From Elusimicrobiota bacterium (GTDB lineage: Bacteria; Elusimicrobiota; Elusimicrobia; JACQPE01), in NCBI GenBank assembly GCA_016205025.1, contig JACQJO010000064.1:1-64000 (forward strand): a stretch of 64,000 bases of DNA, in the 5' to 3' direction. This document shows positions 22,601 through 34,600 of this stretch, piece by piece. Each line of letters begins with the position of its first letter. Position 1 is the first letter of the stretch. Both the position numbers and the translations under genes were made by a program. Under the pieces are notes generated by a model. It did no database searches, was not told the DNA's origin, and was given only the letters and a program-made list of their open reading frames with translations.

Positions 22601-25600
22601 CTTTAATCGCTCATAGAGTCAACAAGGATGGGGAAGTTATTAAAAAGGTTGACTTTTTGACCCATAACTTGCTGGAAATCGTGGGAGCCAGCGGACCGGT
22701 AGTTGCCGGCTATCTTGTGGCCAGCCTTGGAAACATCGTTGGCTTTAAGATTTATCCGGTAGCTTTGGTGATCGGGGGTCTTACGTTTTTAGCGCTGGGT
22801 TCGCGAAAAGAAAAGCGAACCGGCGGGGATGATCAGCAGAAATCAGCAGAGGGATTTTTTCGCAGCGCATTTAAGGGGATCGCGGAGGTGCTTTCTAATC
22901 CACGGTTGCGCTGGCCAGTTATTTTGAGCTTCCCCCTGACGATAGTTCACTCCGCTTTTTACGGATTGATCGCTCTTGTGTACGTGAGCAATTATTTTCC
23001 GGCAAATAAGGAGTTGTATGGCTGGATCGTGGGAGGGTATAGCTTGGGCGGCTGGCTGGCGTCCTTGATTGGACTTATGCCCTGGGCTAAAAAAATCAGC
23101 CTGACCACATGGACCAGAATCGGCGGCGCTTCCCTTCTTCTCTTTTGGAGTTATTCTTGGGTTAACCCGTATTTGATTGTGGGAGCCATGACCTTATACG
23201 GACTTTTGAGTATCCCGGCAGAAATAAGTTTGCCTGCCAGGGTTAAGGCCGAGGCTCCCAAAGAGATGCAGGGACGCGTTCAGGCTGGTCAAGGCATGTT
23301 GCACGGGTTGGCCTTGTTGGTTGGGTTACCTGTCTTGGCTTTTCTTTTTGATCGCTTGGGAAACGGAGCATTTCCAGCGCTGGCCATAATTCTTTCCGCA
23401 GCCAGTCTGGCGATGATCGTGTTTTCGCGTTTAGTTGAGGCTCCGGGAACTTTTGGGACCGTGGTTCGGAAAGCTTTAAAGCGCGCCAAGGACACCCCAT
23501 CGGTCTGGGTTCCTTGGGTGGCCCTGCCGGCGGGAGCCTTGTTGCTTTTGCATTTGATGGGAAGCGCCGGCGGCGCTTTGGCTGCAGTTGCCCCGCCGGC
23601 GGCGCTAAACCCGACTCCGAACCTGGCGGGCACAGCCGCGGGCAAAGTTGTTGCTGGGTCCGGCCTGCTCGGATCAGTTGGGTCGCTGATCAGCTGGATT
23701 ACCTCGGGAGATGATATGACGGCTAAGATCCTGGCCACGATTTTGATTCTGGTGGTAACCCGCTTTGTGACTCAACAACTTCGAGATAGAACCAGAAGCG
23801 CTCTGGGCCAAAATCAAATCTGGAAATATAAAACATGGAATAAGAGGCAAGACGTCATTGAGATGGTCGGACTGCTTCCCTGGGCAGCTGCCGCCTATCT
23901 TATTGCTGGACGTTGGGGAGGCACTACTGCCGTTGGCATCCTTAGCGCCGCGTTGGTTCTTGGTTTACAAAAGAAGATATCCGTTTTCATAGACAGCCTG
24001 TTGATTACTTTCGACGTTCCTAAAAAATGGATTAGCGTCGGCGACTGGATTCAAATTAATGGCGCGCCAGGCAGAGTTCTTCAAACGACACGTTTATACG
24101 TGGACGTATTGCTTGATGGAGGAGAAGGAATAGTCAGGCGGATTCCCAACTCCATGATTATTGACGGGTCTTATGATTACAAAGCCAATGAGGGAGAGTA
24201 TGACATTGGAAAGCCGAGGCTCATTCGATATTACACCAAGAGGTTGCCATCATTCGCTTTCCGGCCGGGACATCCGGTTGAACCGTTGTGGGTGGATATG
24301 TTTGAAGCGACGCCGGATGTTTACAAGGCAATGTTTTACGACCAACGGTCAAAGCCCATTAAGCGGGTTATTGAGGAAGGCACAAAAACTAAGAAAAAGG
24401 GTTACATTTTGCTCGATTATAAGCACGTTTTTGGTCCTGATGGAAAAGTCCTGGAGGATTTGCAGGAAGGGGTCAAGGCCCTTCTTGAAACCAAGGCCGG
24501 TCAAGAGCGTCTCGAAGTTCGAATTGCTCCTCCCAAAAGTTCAAGAACCCAGCAGCACAATAAAATTTTCATTGGCGGCCGCAAAAGAAATCCGACTCTG
24601 CTTGATAGGCTGCTCAAATTTATCGGCCGCAAGAGGTATTACAGAATACTGGGCATGGGTTCCTATAACCCCGGGCCGACATCAGAAGAGCAACATTTTG
24701 AAAACATGGCCTTTACCGACGATGAAGAAACGATTGATTTTTATGAGGAAAATTTTGATTCCCTATGGGCTCAAAGTAAAACATTCAAAGAGATCTTGGC
24801 GATGGATCCCAAGAATTATCGTCTTGATCCTTCCTGGATTCCGCCCACAAGGGAGCCCACTATTGAATATAACGGCGGCAAGCTGCCTATTGCGGCCTTC
24901 TCGCCCAATTCTGGTCCCGGCGGCATCAAAGATTTAAAGATCAGCGGGGTTAAGCTTGCACGGCGTTCTGTAAAAATTATCACCTCCTCGCTATTTTCAA
25001 AGCCTTTCGCGGATGCCTTGGTTGGCGGTGAGTTGGGCGCTATAACGGTTCAGGGGGTTTTAGATGCCCGTCAGCATGCCAATCAGTACGCCAAGGACGA
25101 TTTTTTGGCGAGAAATGAGGTTGAGGTTTATCTTTATGGAGGTCCCAATAGTGACCAAGATATTCACGAAAAGGTTCACGATAAGATCGTTATTATTGAT
25201 GACACGATTGTGATCACCGGTTCCGCCGCGGACAGCGAAAATGCTTTTGAGCACAATTTTGAAAACGCCCGCACTATTGTTGATCCGCAGGACGTGATGG
25301 CTTATGTCCAGAGATTCGACAAAATGTTCGCGGCGGCCAAGAAAGCCAACGACGGCGTCGCCCTTGGAAAACGAAACCAGCGCGGAGGGTCATGGCGCGG
25401 GTCCGGGGGAGGTTTCGGGAACAGAAGAGGAGATAGCAAAGAGGAAATAAAGCCTGGAACCAGAGCGCCGGCGCCGGATAAGAACAAGCAGCCTGCCAAA
25501 AAAGTCATAGCGAGAGACAATGGGGCGAAGCAATCTAATGGAAAAGTAAAATCCAAAGCCCCAACTGCCCCGGTCAAACGCAAGCTGGGCCGCAGAGTGG

Positions 25601-28600
25601 TGAAGGCCCTGGCCATGGTGGGCGTCGCTTTGGTAGCTGGCCAGGCTTTGGCGGATGACGGCGCGACCCCTGATGCCGTCACCCTGGCGTCATTTGTGGC
25701 GCAGTATTGGCCGTTGGGGTTGTTGGTGTTGGCGGCGGGAGTCGGCTTGGGTTGGTGGTGGGCCCGAAGAAAAGTAGGGACAGACACTACTTTTTCTAAA
25801 GAAAAAGTAGTGTCTGTCCCTACTAAACCCGGGCCGGTGATGACGCCTTCGGCCTCGGCGCCGGCTGTTATTGAGCGCTTGGGCAAAGGGGAAAAACCCT
25901 TATTTAAGATCACGGCTTCCGGCGCCGGCTACAAGATGGAGATCGCCAAGGACCAGCTTGGAAAAATTTACAACTGGGCCTTGACCTTGGAGCGCGGCAT
26001 CGGCGTTCAGGGTCTTGATTCCCATTATCAGATCGGAGAACTGGCCGTCGGTTTTGAAAGAGTTGATGACGAAATCCGGCTGGTGGTTAAACGCACTGAA
26101 ATCCGCGCCCCTCCGGATTCGCCCATTGGGAAAGCGCTGGCTGAATCTTTAGCCGAGCCCATTATCGCCGCCGCCAAAATTCTTAAAAACGAATCTTCCG
26201 ATGAAAAATTTGTTGTCAGCTTTGACGAGCTTTTTTTAAAGAATACGCTCGGCCTGCCTTTCGGTCAGGGAAAAGTTGAATTCATCAGGGCTTATGCCGG
26301 CAATGTCGAAATCAAACTAAACCATATTTTTCGCGTCGGTTCAGTGGGCCTGCCGGTAGCTTTGCGCTACAGTCTGGCGCAGCGCCCGCCGCAGGGGTAC
26401 CGCCCTAGAATCGTGGATGATCCGATGGGATATTTTTCAACCATCTGGAAAGACTGGACCCGGGGCCCGGCGCGCGAGGACACCAAGCGCGCCATCAACC
26501 GATGGCGGCTGGAAAAGAAAGATGCTAAAGCCGCCGTTTCGGAAGTCAAAAATCCCATCGTGTGGGTCATTGCCAATACGGTTCCCAATGAATATAGGGA
26601 AGCGGTGGAGCGCGGCATGCTGGCCTGGAATAAGGCTTTTGAGAAGATCGGATTTAAAAACGCGATCGCGGTGCGTCAACAGCCGGATGAAGTTGCGCCG
26701 AGGTCGAAGGATTCCGGAGGCTTGATTTCAAGATTCGCGCCTGACTTTGCCTTGCCTTCTTGGTTGGGCGGACCGGCATTTAAAGCGGGTGATCCGGGGT
26801 TCGATCCGGAAGATATCCGCAACAATGTTTTCCATTGGTTTGTGGACATGAACAGGGTTTACGCGATGGGCCCTTCGCGTGCTGATCCCCTGACCGGAGA
26901 GATTTACAATGCCAACGTGATTTTTAATGCCCGCATGATCGAAGCGGTTGAGCGTGACTGGGAGAGAATAAATCCTGGAGAGGAGACCCTGGATCCCGTC
27001 CTGCGGCGGGATGACGGAGAAGAGGGAGCGGGCAGGCAGTTGAGTTCGCTTTTTGAGGGATCAAAGAAACCTCGGCACTACTGCAATTACGCCGAGCGGC
27101 TGACCCAGCAGGCCCGATTCGCTTATGCTGTTTTGGAGGCGCGCGGTGATTTCAGTCCAGAGAAAAAGAAGCAGTTTATTCTTGATTTCATCACGGACGT
27201 TACGATGCATGAAATCGGCCATACCTCGGGACTGCGGCATAATTTCGCGGGCAGTACCTGGAGAACGTTGAGAGAAATCAACGAAGCCGATGACGGTCTT
27301 AAGGCAGCTGCCGTGATGGATTATACGCCGGTCAATGTCGCGGCTCCGGGGGAAAAGCAGGGACCTTATTGGCAAACCCAGATTGGTCCTTATGATTATT
27401 GGATCATCGAGCGCGGTTATAAAGAATTCCCGCCGGAAAAAGAGCAGGAGGAGTTGGCCAAAATTGAAGCCCGCGCGCAGAATGACCGGGCTTTAAGGTA
27501 CGCTCCGGATGAAGATTTGGACACCGGCAATCCACGGGCGCAGTTGTGGGATTTGGGCGAGGCGTTGGAGTTCGCCCAGAACCGGGCGCTTGTTGTCCGG
27601 GAGCTGTGGAATAAACTGCAAGAACTGAAGCTGGCGCCGGGCCAGCCTTATTCCCATCTTACCAAGAGATTCGCGACAGGCCTTTTTGAGTATCAGCGCG
27701 CGGTCGAGGTAGCTTTGGCCAATATCGGAGGCATTGAAATCAGCCGGTTGCCGGCCGGCGGGAAAGGGCTCCCAGCCGAGCCTGTCAGCGCAGAAAAGCA
27801 AAGAGAGGTCTTGATATTTTTAGACGAATTCGTTTTTTCGGACAAGCCGTTTACGTTTCCGCCTGAATTTTTAAGCAAGCTGGTTTTGGATCACCGAGGA
27901 ACGGTTGAGGAGCCTTATGCCGGCGCCGGTCTTCTGGATGTTGATGGGCAAATATTCGGACTGCGCCAGAAGGTTTTAAATTACGTTTTCGACGCCGAAA
28001 CGCACCAGCGTTTGGTCAGTTCCAGGTCTTTGGCCAAGGGCGCCAAAACTCTTTCTTTGAATGAATTTTTCGGCCGGTTAACAAAATCTATTTGGCAAGA
28101 AGTCTTCCAAGCCAAGCGCGGCGGAGTCAAAGCTGTTTCACCTCTACGACGTGAGCTTCAGCGGGCGTACTTGTTGCGTCTGATTCAACTGGCTTTAAGT
28201 ACGGACGCGGCCAAGGGCGAGGCGTCTTCCGCGGCGCGGTCCAATCTTATTGATCTGGCGGTCGCTTTGGGACGGGTGGCTAAAACCAGGTGGGATGAAG
28301 AAACCGCTGGGCACTTGGGACAGGTAACCCAAGACATTGTCGGAGTTATTGAGAGTGGAAGATCATTTGAGGAGGAATCAGGCGGGGGCGAAGGCGGAAT
28401 GGTCATCCGCCTCGGCAGGGCCCGTTCGCTTTTAAACCAAGCTTTAAGCGATTTTCGAAACACTGGCGCCGCGCGGGCATCTTTTGAAGGCTTGCCGACC
28501 GAGCCGGGGGATGGCGCGTCCCGCAGGTATCGCGGTTTTTTAACGACTGAACTTGCGATGAGCGCGGCTCTGGCCGGCCTTTTGGCAACGGCGGGCGCGG

Positions 28601-31600
28601 CGACGAATCCCGCCTGGCGCTATCCGTGGGCTGCTTTTGCGGCGGCGTTGGGAACTTCGGGATTGATCGCGGCGGCTGTCGCGCTGGGCGCTCTGGCGGT
28701 TTATTTGGGGATTTTTCTTCTTAAAGAGCGGGGCAAGTCTGGCAACCAGACTTCTTACGGCATGTTGGACTTGTTCGGGGTCGTGATCAGCATTGGTTTG
28801 ACTGTGGTTGTCTCGGGGTACTTGGGATTGGGCTTGATCAGCTCCCCCGCTTCTTTTATCGGTATCAGTCTGATTGCTCAAGGCATAGCGCTTTCGCTTC
28901 TTTTGGCCGGCCTTGTGACACCGCTTAAACGTTCCGGCGTTGTGCGCACGTTGCCTTCGCTTTTGACTGGCATTCAGGGGATTCTTTTGATGTCCACGGC
29001 TTATCCTCTTGTGGTGAGCGCAGTCGAACCAGGGTTTTCCTGGCCGCTGTTGGCGGCAGGTTATGCAGCGTTGGTTAACACCTTTGGGATGGGGCGGCTT
29101 GGCATCAAGAAGAATGCTGCTGATGAAGGGCAAAAGGAGGAGTACACTGATGCCAATGGAATGCGAACATTTGCCGCGGCGGCATTGACATCGGTGGGCA
29201 TCTGGGCGATGGTAATCGGCCAGCCGGCGGTGGCCGCTTTTGCGGGAGCGTTCGCCTTTTTGATTCTAGTTGCGTCCAAAGCCTTTGAGATGCGCCATCC
29301 TTTTACGCGGGCCGCGGCCGCCTTGAGCGTTTATTTGGGGGTGACCAGCGCGCTGGGCGGATCTTTGGTTTTGGGGGGCGCCCTGGCATTGGCCGGTTTG
29401 GGATTGGGATTTTTGACTTTTTGGGCTCCTGGAGCCCCTAAATTTTTGCGGGCCGTGACGCCTGTCCTTCAGGCACCGCTTCTTGCGTTGCTCTTTCTTT
29501 CAGGCCACCCATTACTAGGCACGATCTTGCTGGTTAACACAGCCGGCATGGCCCGCTACGCTTTGTATCCCCAGGATTTCCGCAATCCCAGCTATGACAC
29601 GAACAGCGAAAACACGGCCGCGGCCCGTTTTGGTTCGATGTTGATTCCTCTGGCTGGATGGACGGCGTTTATTTTTCCGTGGCATGTGTCGTTAATTTTA
29701 GGGCTGATCTCGTTTGGTTCCTTGGCGTACGCCGGGGCTTTTAGCTTCAACAATTTTCTTAAGGTTTGGGGGCGGGGTTTTGTGGATCACGCGAAAGAGC
29801 CCATCGCCAAGGCCTGGAAAACAACCACCGCCTGGTTTACCCGTTTGGCCAACAAATCGGACTCTTCCGAAGATTGGATTTCGTTTTTGGGAACCGTTCC
29901 TTTCGTTTTGATGGCTATGCCGGGAGTCGTCGGATCTTTTATTTTAAGTTTGGCCGGCGTTATTTTCTGGGGTGTTTCCCGGGGGTTGCAGGATGCGCTG
30001 GAAAGCGTATCTCCCCAAGGCAGGATGACCGCCGCGCTGAAGGCGTTTAATGACAGTTGGACGTTCGCTGCGGGTAAAACGCTGGATGCGGTTGAGCCGG
30101 TTGCGTCAAGACCATCCGAATTCATTGCCAAAGGAGTGGTTACCCTGCCTTTGGCTTTTGGGTTTTTAGTTCTAGGGCAGATCGTTTTAATGGTCAGCTG
30201 GGCAACGGCTGTTGCGTTTGGATTGATCAGAGGACTTTTGCAAGGACTGGCTGTTTTGGTTCGCGGACCGCCGGCTTCCGTCATTGCGAGTGGCGCTGCG
30301 GGCGCCACGAAGCAATCTCATGAAAAGGTTGTTGCTTCTGATGAGATTGCTTCGTCGCCGATGGCTCCTCGCAATGACAAGAAAAATTTCAATCTTTTTC
30401 GGTGGACAGGACTTCTTGTAGGCATAGGGATTGCGGGGACGCCGGTTTATTTGGCGTGGGCATTAGGCGTCACTAACTTTTTTCTTTTAAGCAGTTTCGC
30501 GGTAACTTCCCTTGCTTTAGCCATTCAACTCTTCACTCTTCTTTCCTCCAAAAAAGATTCCCGAATTTTAAGATCACTGCCCGGTTGGTCCTTGGGCGTC
30601 CTGGGGATTGACCTTTTTCTTCTTCACTTGCCGTTGCTTTCGGTTAAGTTTACCGTTGGCGCCGCGGCCATTTTCGGGGCGGGTGTTTTGGCGCTGGCCA
30701 ACAGATTCGCTTTGACCAGAATCGCCAAGCCCAGCCGGAAAGAAAAAGACGCGGACGGACTTGACAATGAGGAGAATGAGTTTAAGGATCCATCGGGACT
30801 GGCAGCTTATATCGGAACTCTGCTTACCTCCCTAACGGCTGTTTTGGCTGTCGCGAGCCGGCCTGAAACCGTCGTGCTCTCCGGTCTCTTCGCCGTCATG
30901 TTTCTTGGCGGCGGCCACCTATCCCGAGCTTACGGCTCCCGAAGGGCTTTTTTTAAGGCCGCTATTATCGGTCTTGGCTTTGTGGGAATCGCTTTGGCTA
31001 CGGTCGGACATTCCTTGGTTTTGGGCGGCGCTTTGGTAACCAGCGCCATCGGACTTGGGTTCCTGCTGGTGCCCGTTGAGAATATCCAGACCAGGAAGTT
31101 AGCCCCGGCGCTTCAACTTCCGTTGCTCGCGGCCGTTTTTCCAGGCGGTTCATGGTGGCTGGTTGCGCCTTTGGTTTTAGTCACGGCTATTAATACCGGC
31201 GGCCTTCTCCACTTTGTTTTAAGACCTCAAAAGTTTAAGGGAGAGGAACGAATTGGTTTGCGGTGGGGGTACTTCCTCACGCCCCTGGCTGTTTTAGCTG
31301 CGGCGTGGTATCCCCTCCACATCCCCCTCATTTTGGTTGGGGTTGGTTCTCTGGTTTTAGCCTTTAGCAAGGCTTTTGATATTGATATCGCTTTCTTCCA
31401 GGCTTTATTAAAGGGATTCCGTGAGGCTTTTTGGGAGCCCTATGATCCGGCCATGGAAAAAGTCAGTGAGTGGTTCTTTAAGTCGGCCAATAAGTGGGAC
31501 ATTCGGACTTTGCCAGGACAAATCGTGGGTTTGGGGACGCTGGCCATTTGGATGCTCGCGACCGGCGCCATTGGCATGGTTTTGGCTCTTCTTAGCTGTG

Positions 31601-34600
31601 TTGTTTGGGGTGCGATTGAAGGTTTGAGGGTGGCGGTTAGCCAGACTTGGCCCAAAAGCAGGAGCGATCGTTTCTTTCAAACCCTTTCCCAGGATACCAA
31701 GAAAATTTTCTCTTGGAGTTTGGACACGCTGCCTAAGCCCTTTTTCGACGCTTACATGGCTTTGGCGGCGCGGCCCAAGTTGTTCATCGCCGTTGTTTTA
31801 GCGCAGGAGGCGTTTTTGGCTTTCGTGACGGGTTTGGCCGGCCCCTGGTGGTTCTGGGTGATCCGCGGCATTCTTTTGGTGCCCTTTCCTCTGCTCGTTG
31901 CCCAGTCCGCGCAGCTTTTAAGTTTCGCGGCCAGCGCGGTTGTTTCCTTGATCCACGGTGTGATAGTTGCCTTTAGCGGCGCAGGCAGAGGGCCGGGAAC
32001 TCTGGCAGTCTTGCTGGGCGCCGGCGTTACGCTTCTGGCGATTTTATGGACTGGATCATCTGATATTGCCGAAGCTATGCAAAAAGTAGGGACAGACACT
32101 ACTTTTCAAAAAGTAGTGTCTGTCCCTACTTTTTCTATTGTCCCTTGGGTTGGCGGGGGAGTGATTGCGCTGTTGGCCGGGGCCGCTGTTATTTTTGGCT
32201 ACCGGTATTTCTTCGGACGCCCGAAATATGAGAGAAATATTCTGCGCGGAATAAGGCCGGTTAAGGCCCGGACTCTTGACGAGACTGGCGAGAATGAACT
32301 TTTTTCCCGAATCGCGGCCAATCCCCATCGCTTGGTTATTTTTAATTTTGACGCGCTTTTTGACCTTAAAACCCGCCAAGTTCCTTTGGCCGTTATTGAT
32401 CGCCTGATTTCGCTAAGACAACAAGGACTTACCATTTTTGTCACTTCGGGGCGCAGTTTTGACACCAGAAAAGGATCTGGACCCGAAGCGAGCACCATTG
32501 AAGAACTTCTGATTGACCCATTGAAGCGGCGTTTGTCCCAAAGCAATCAAGATGCCGCGAGCATTTTAAAGGATTTATACGCGGCTTCGGACTATGGCAG
32601 CCAGCTTGTTGGTTTTGATCATGGAGAAGCTTTTGAAATAGCCAGGGAAAGATTTGACGATAGGGAGCAGTTGAAGATCGAGGAGGCCTTGAAAGGATTT
32701 TTTAAGGCCGCGAAGAGCGACAGGGTCCAGATCAATCAAATTGACCAGGCCGGCCACATTCTCATTACGGTTACCCCTGAAATTCCGGGCGCTAATGTTA
32801 AAGAGGAGTTAAATCAGGCGTTTGGGTTGTACCAAACGTTTGCCCAGGTGCATGGAGTTGACGCTCCCTACGCTTTGGGACCCAATTCGTTTAGCATCAC
32901 CAAAACGCACAAGGGGTTGGCGGTTAAAAAATTGCTGCAACGATTGGTTGAAGAAAGAAAGGCCGGATTTGAACCTGATGAAATTTTAACCGTTGGCGCC
33001 GAGTACTCTATCGCTCCGGTTGGCAGTGATCTCGCCGTGGCTTCCATGCTTAAGGGAAGCGAACACTTGGATGTGGGTGATGAGGAAGGAAAGCTGATCC
33101 CCGAAGATGTCCGGCTGGTTTCAGTTAAAGGCGTTGACGGCACACTGCGCGTTTTGGAAACCCTTGAAAACGGTTTTAGACAAAAGAAAGCGCGCGAGGA
33201 GGAAGAGGCCGCAAGGCATCCTCTTTTATCCGGCAAGGCCATCGGGGCCGTTATTTTGGCTGTTTTAGGAGCCACCGCTTTATTGGCTTTCGCGACGCCG
33301 GCTCATTGGCTGGCCAATTTTTCCTTTATTAAGCTAACCATACCCGTTGTCGCGGCGGGGATACTGTTTTCCGCGGGAAGAAACGGCCTTCAGAAGTATG
33401 TTTTAAACCGGGAACATGGAAGGCTGCAGATTCTGACTTTTCTTTTGTATGCCCATTTGGCCATGGTTCCTTTGGCCTTTCTATTGTGGCGGTGGTTTAG
33501 CCCCAGGTTTTCTTTAGATTTTGTGTGGTGGTCGCCGGCCGTGGGCATACTCTACGCGCTTGGAGGTTACTTTCTCTCGCACGCGGTGAAAGAAAATCTC
33601 AATAAAACGATCGCCTATTACTCTTCAATAACGCCGGCGGTGGTTATCATTTTAGCCTTATTTTTTATTTCCGGAGAGTGGGACCTTTTAAAATTTTCAA
33701 CGTCCGGCGCTTGGCAGCGTTGGCTTGGCTTGGCGTTTAGCGCATTAGGGCTTGGTTTGTTGTCCAGCCGGCCTTCGCGCCTGGCCTGGAATCACAAAGC
33801 TTGGACCGGCTGGATGATCCCGGCGGTCCTGCTTTTTGGCGCCGGAACATTTATTTTGAAGTGTTTTGTTCACGCTTGGCCGGATTTGGCCTTGGAACTT
33901 CTTTTGATCAATCAAGTCAGCGGACTTGCCGCCACCGCATTGCTCATTTTGTGGGAGAGATGGAAAAACAAAAAAGAGATTCCGTTTAGGGTTACCCAAA
34001 GCCAGTTAAGCTGGTCGTCGCTTCAAGGAACAGCGGCTGTCCTTTCTTTTGGTTTGTTTAACATCGGACTGGCTATGATGCCGGCAACCTTGTTTGTGCC
34101 GATTCACGTAGTGGGCGCTTTAATCGGGACCATTCTAATCGGCCGGTTCCTTTTGGGCGAGAGATTTACCAGAAAAGAGCGCTGGGGCATCGCGATCGGA
34201 ACCCTGGCGGCTTCGATTCTTTCCTTGCCGCCGGTCAGCGTTTTGCTTAAAGCGATCGGATGGTTAAAAGGAGTTTCCGCCGCCGGGTTTGGCGTACAAA
34301 GCGCCGGCAAGCCCTTAACGGTTTTGGGCGCCGCTGTTTTGGGCGCGGGTTCAAAGAAACTTAAAAAAGCGATCAAGGCGAAAGCCAAAGGCAAATATGT
34401 TTCCCGCGCCACAGTTCTTAAACAAATTTTAAGCCGTCCGTTGTCCGCCAGAGAAGCCGCGGCCTTGACCCGCAAAGCCGTTAAAGTTAAATCAGGCAAA
34501 GAGGCGCCGGCCACCCGGGGACCGCCGCCGGCCGATCATGACTTAACTAAAAATACCTTTGTTCTCTACGACCTTGAAGTCACCGAATTTTCACCCAGCG

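Noticed and set aside
24161-24937. A 258-codon frame on the plus strand inside the giant gene
   Set aside because: It overlaps the well-conserved MscS and PLD motifs in another frame, has no recognisable motif, and its composition is that of a shifted reading of the giant gene.
25302-25913. A 203-codon minus-strand frame opposite the linker after the PLD unit
   Set aside because: It includes the palindrome C1 and so reads VGTDTTF on this strand too, but that follows from the palindrome. No other sign of a gene.
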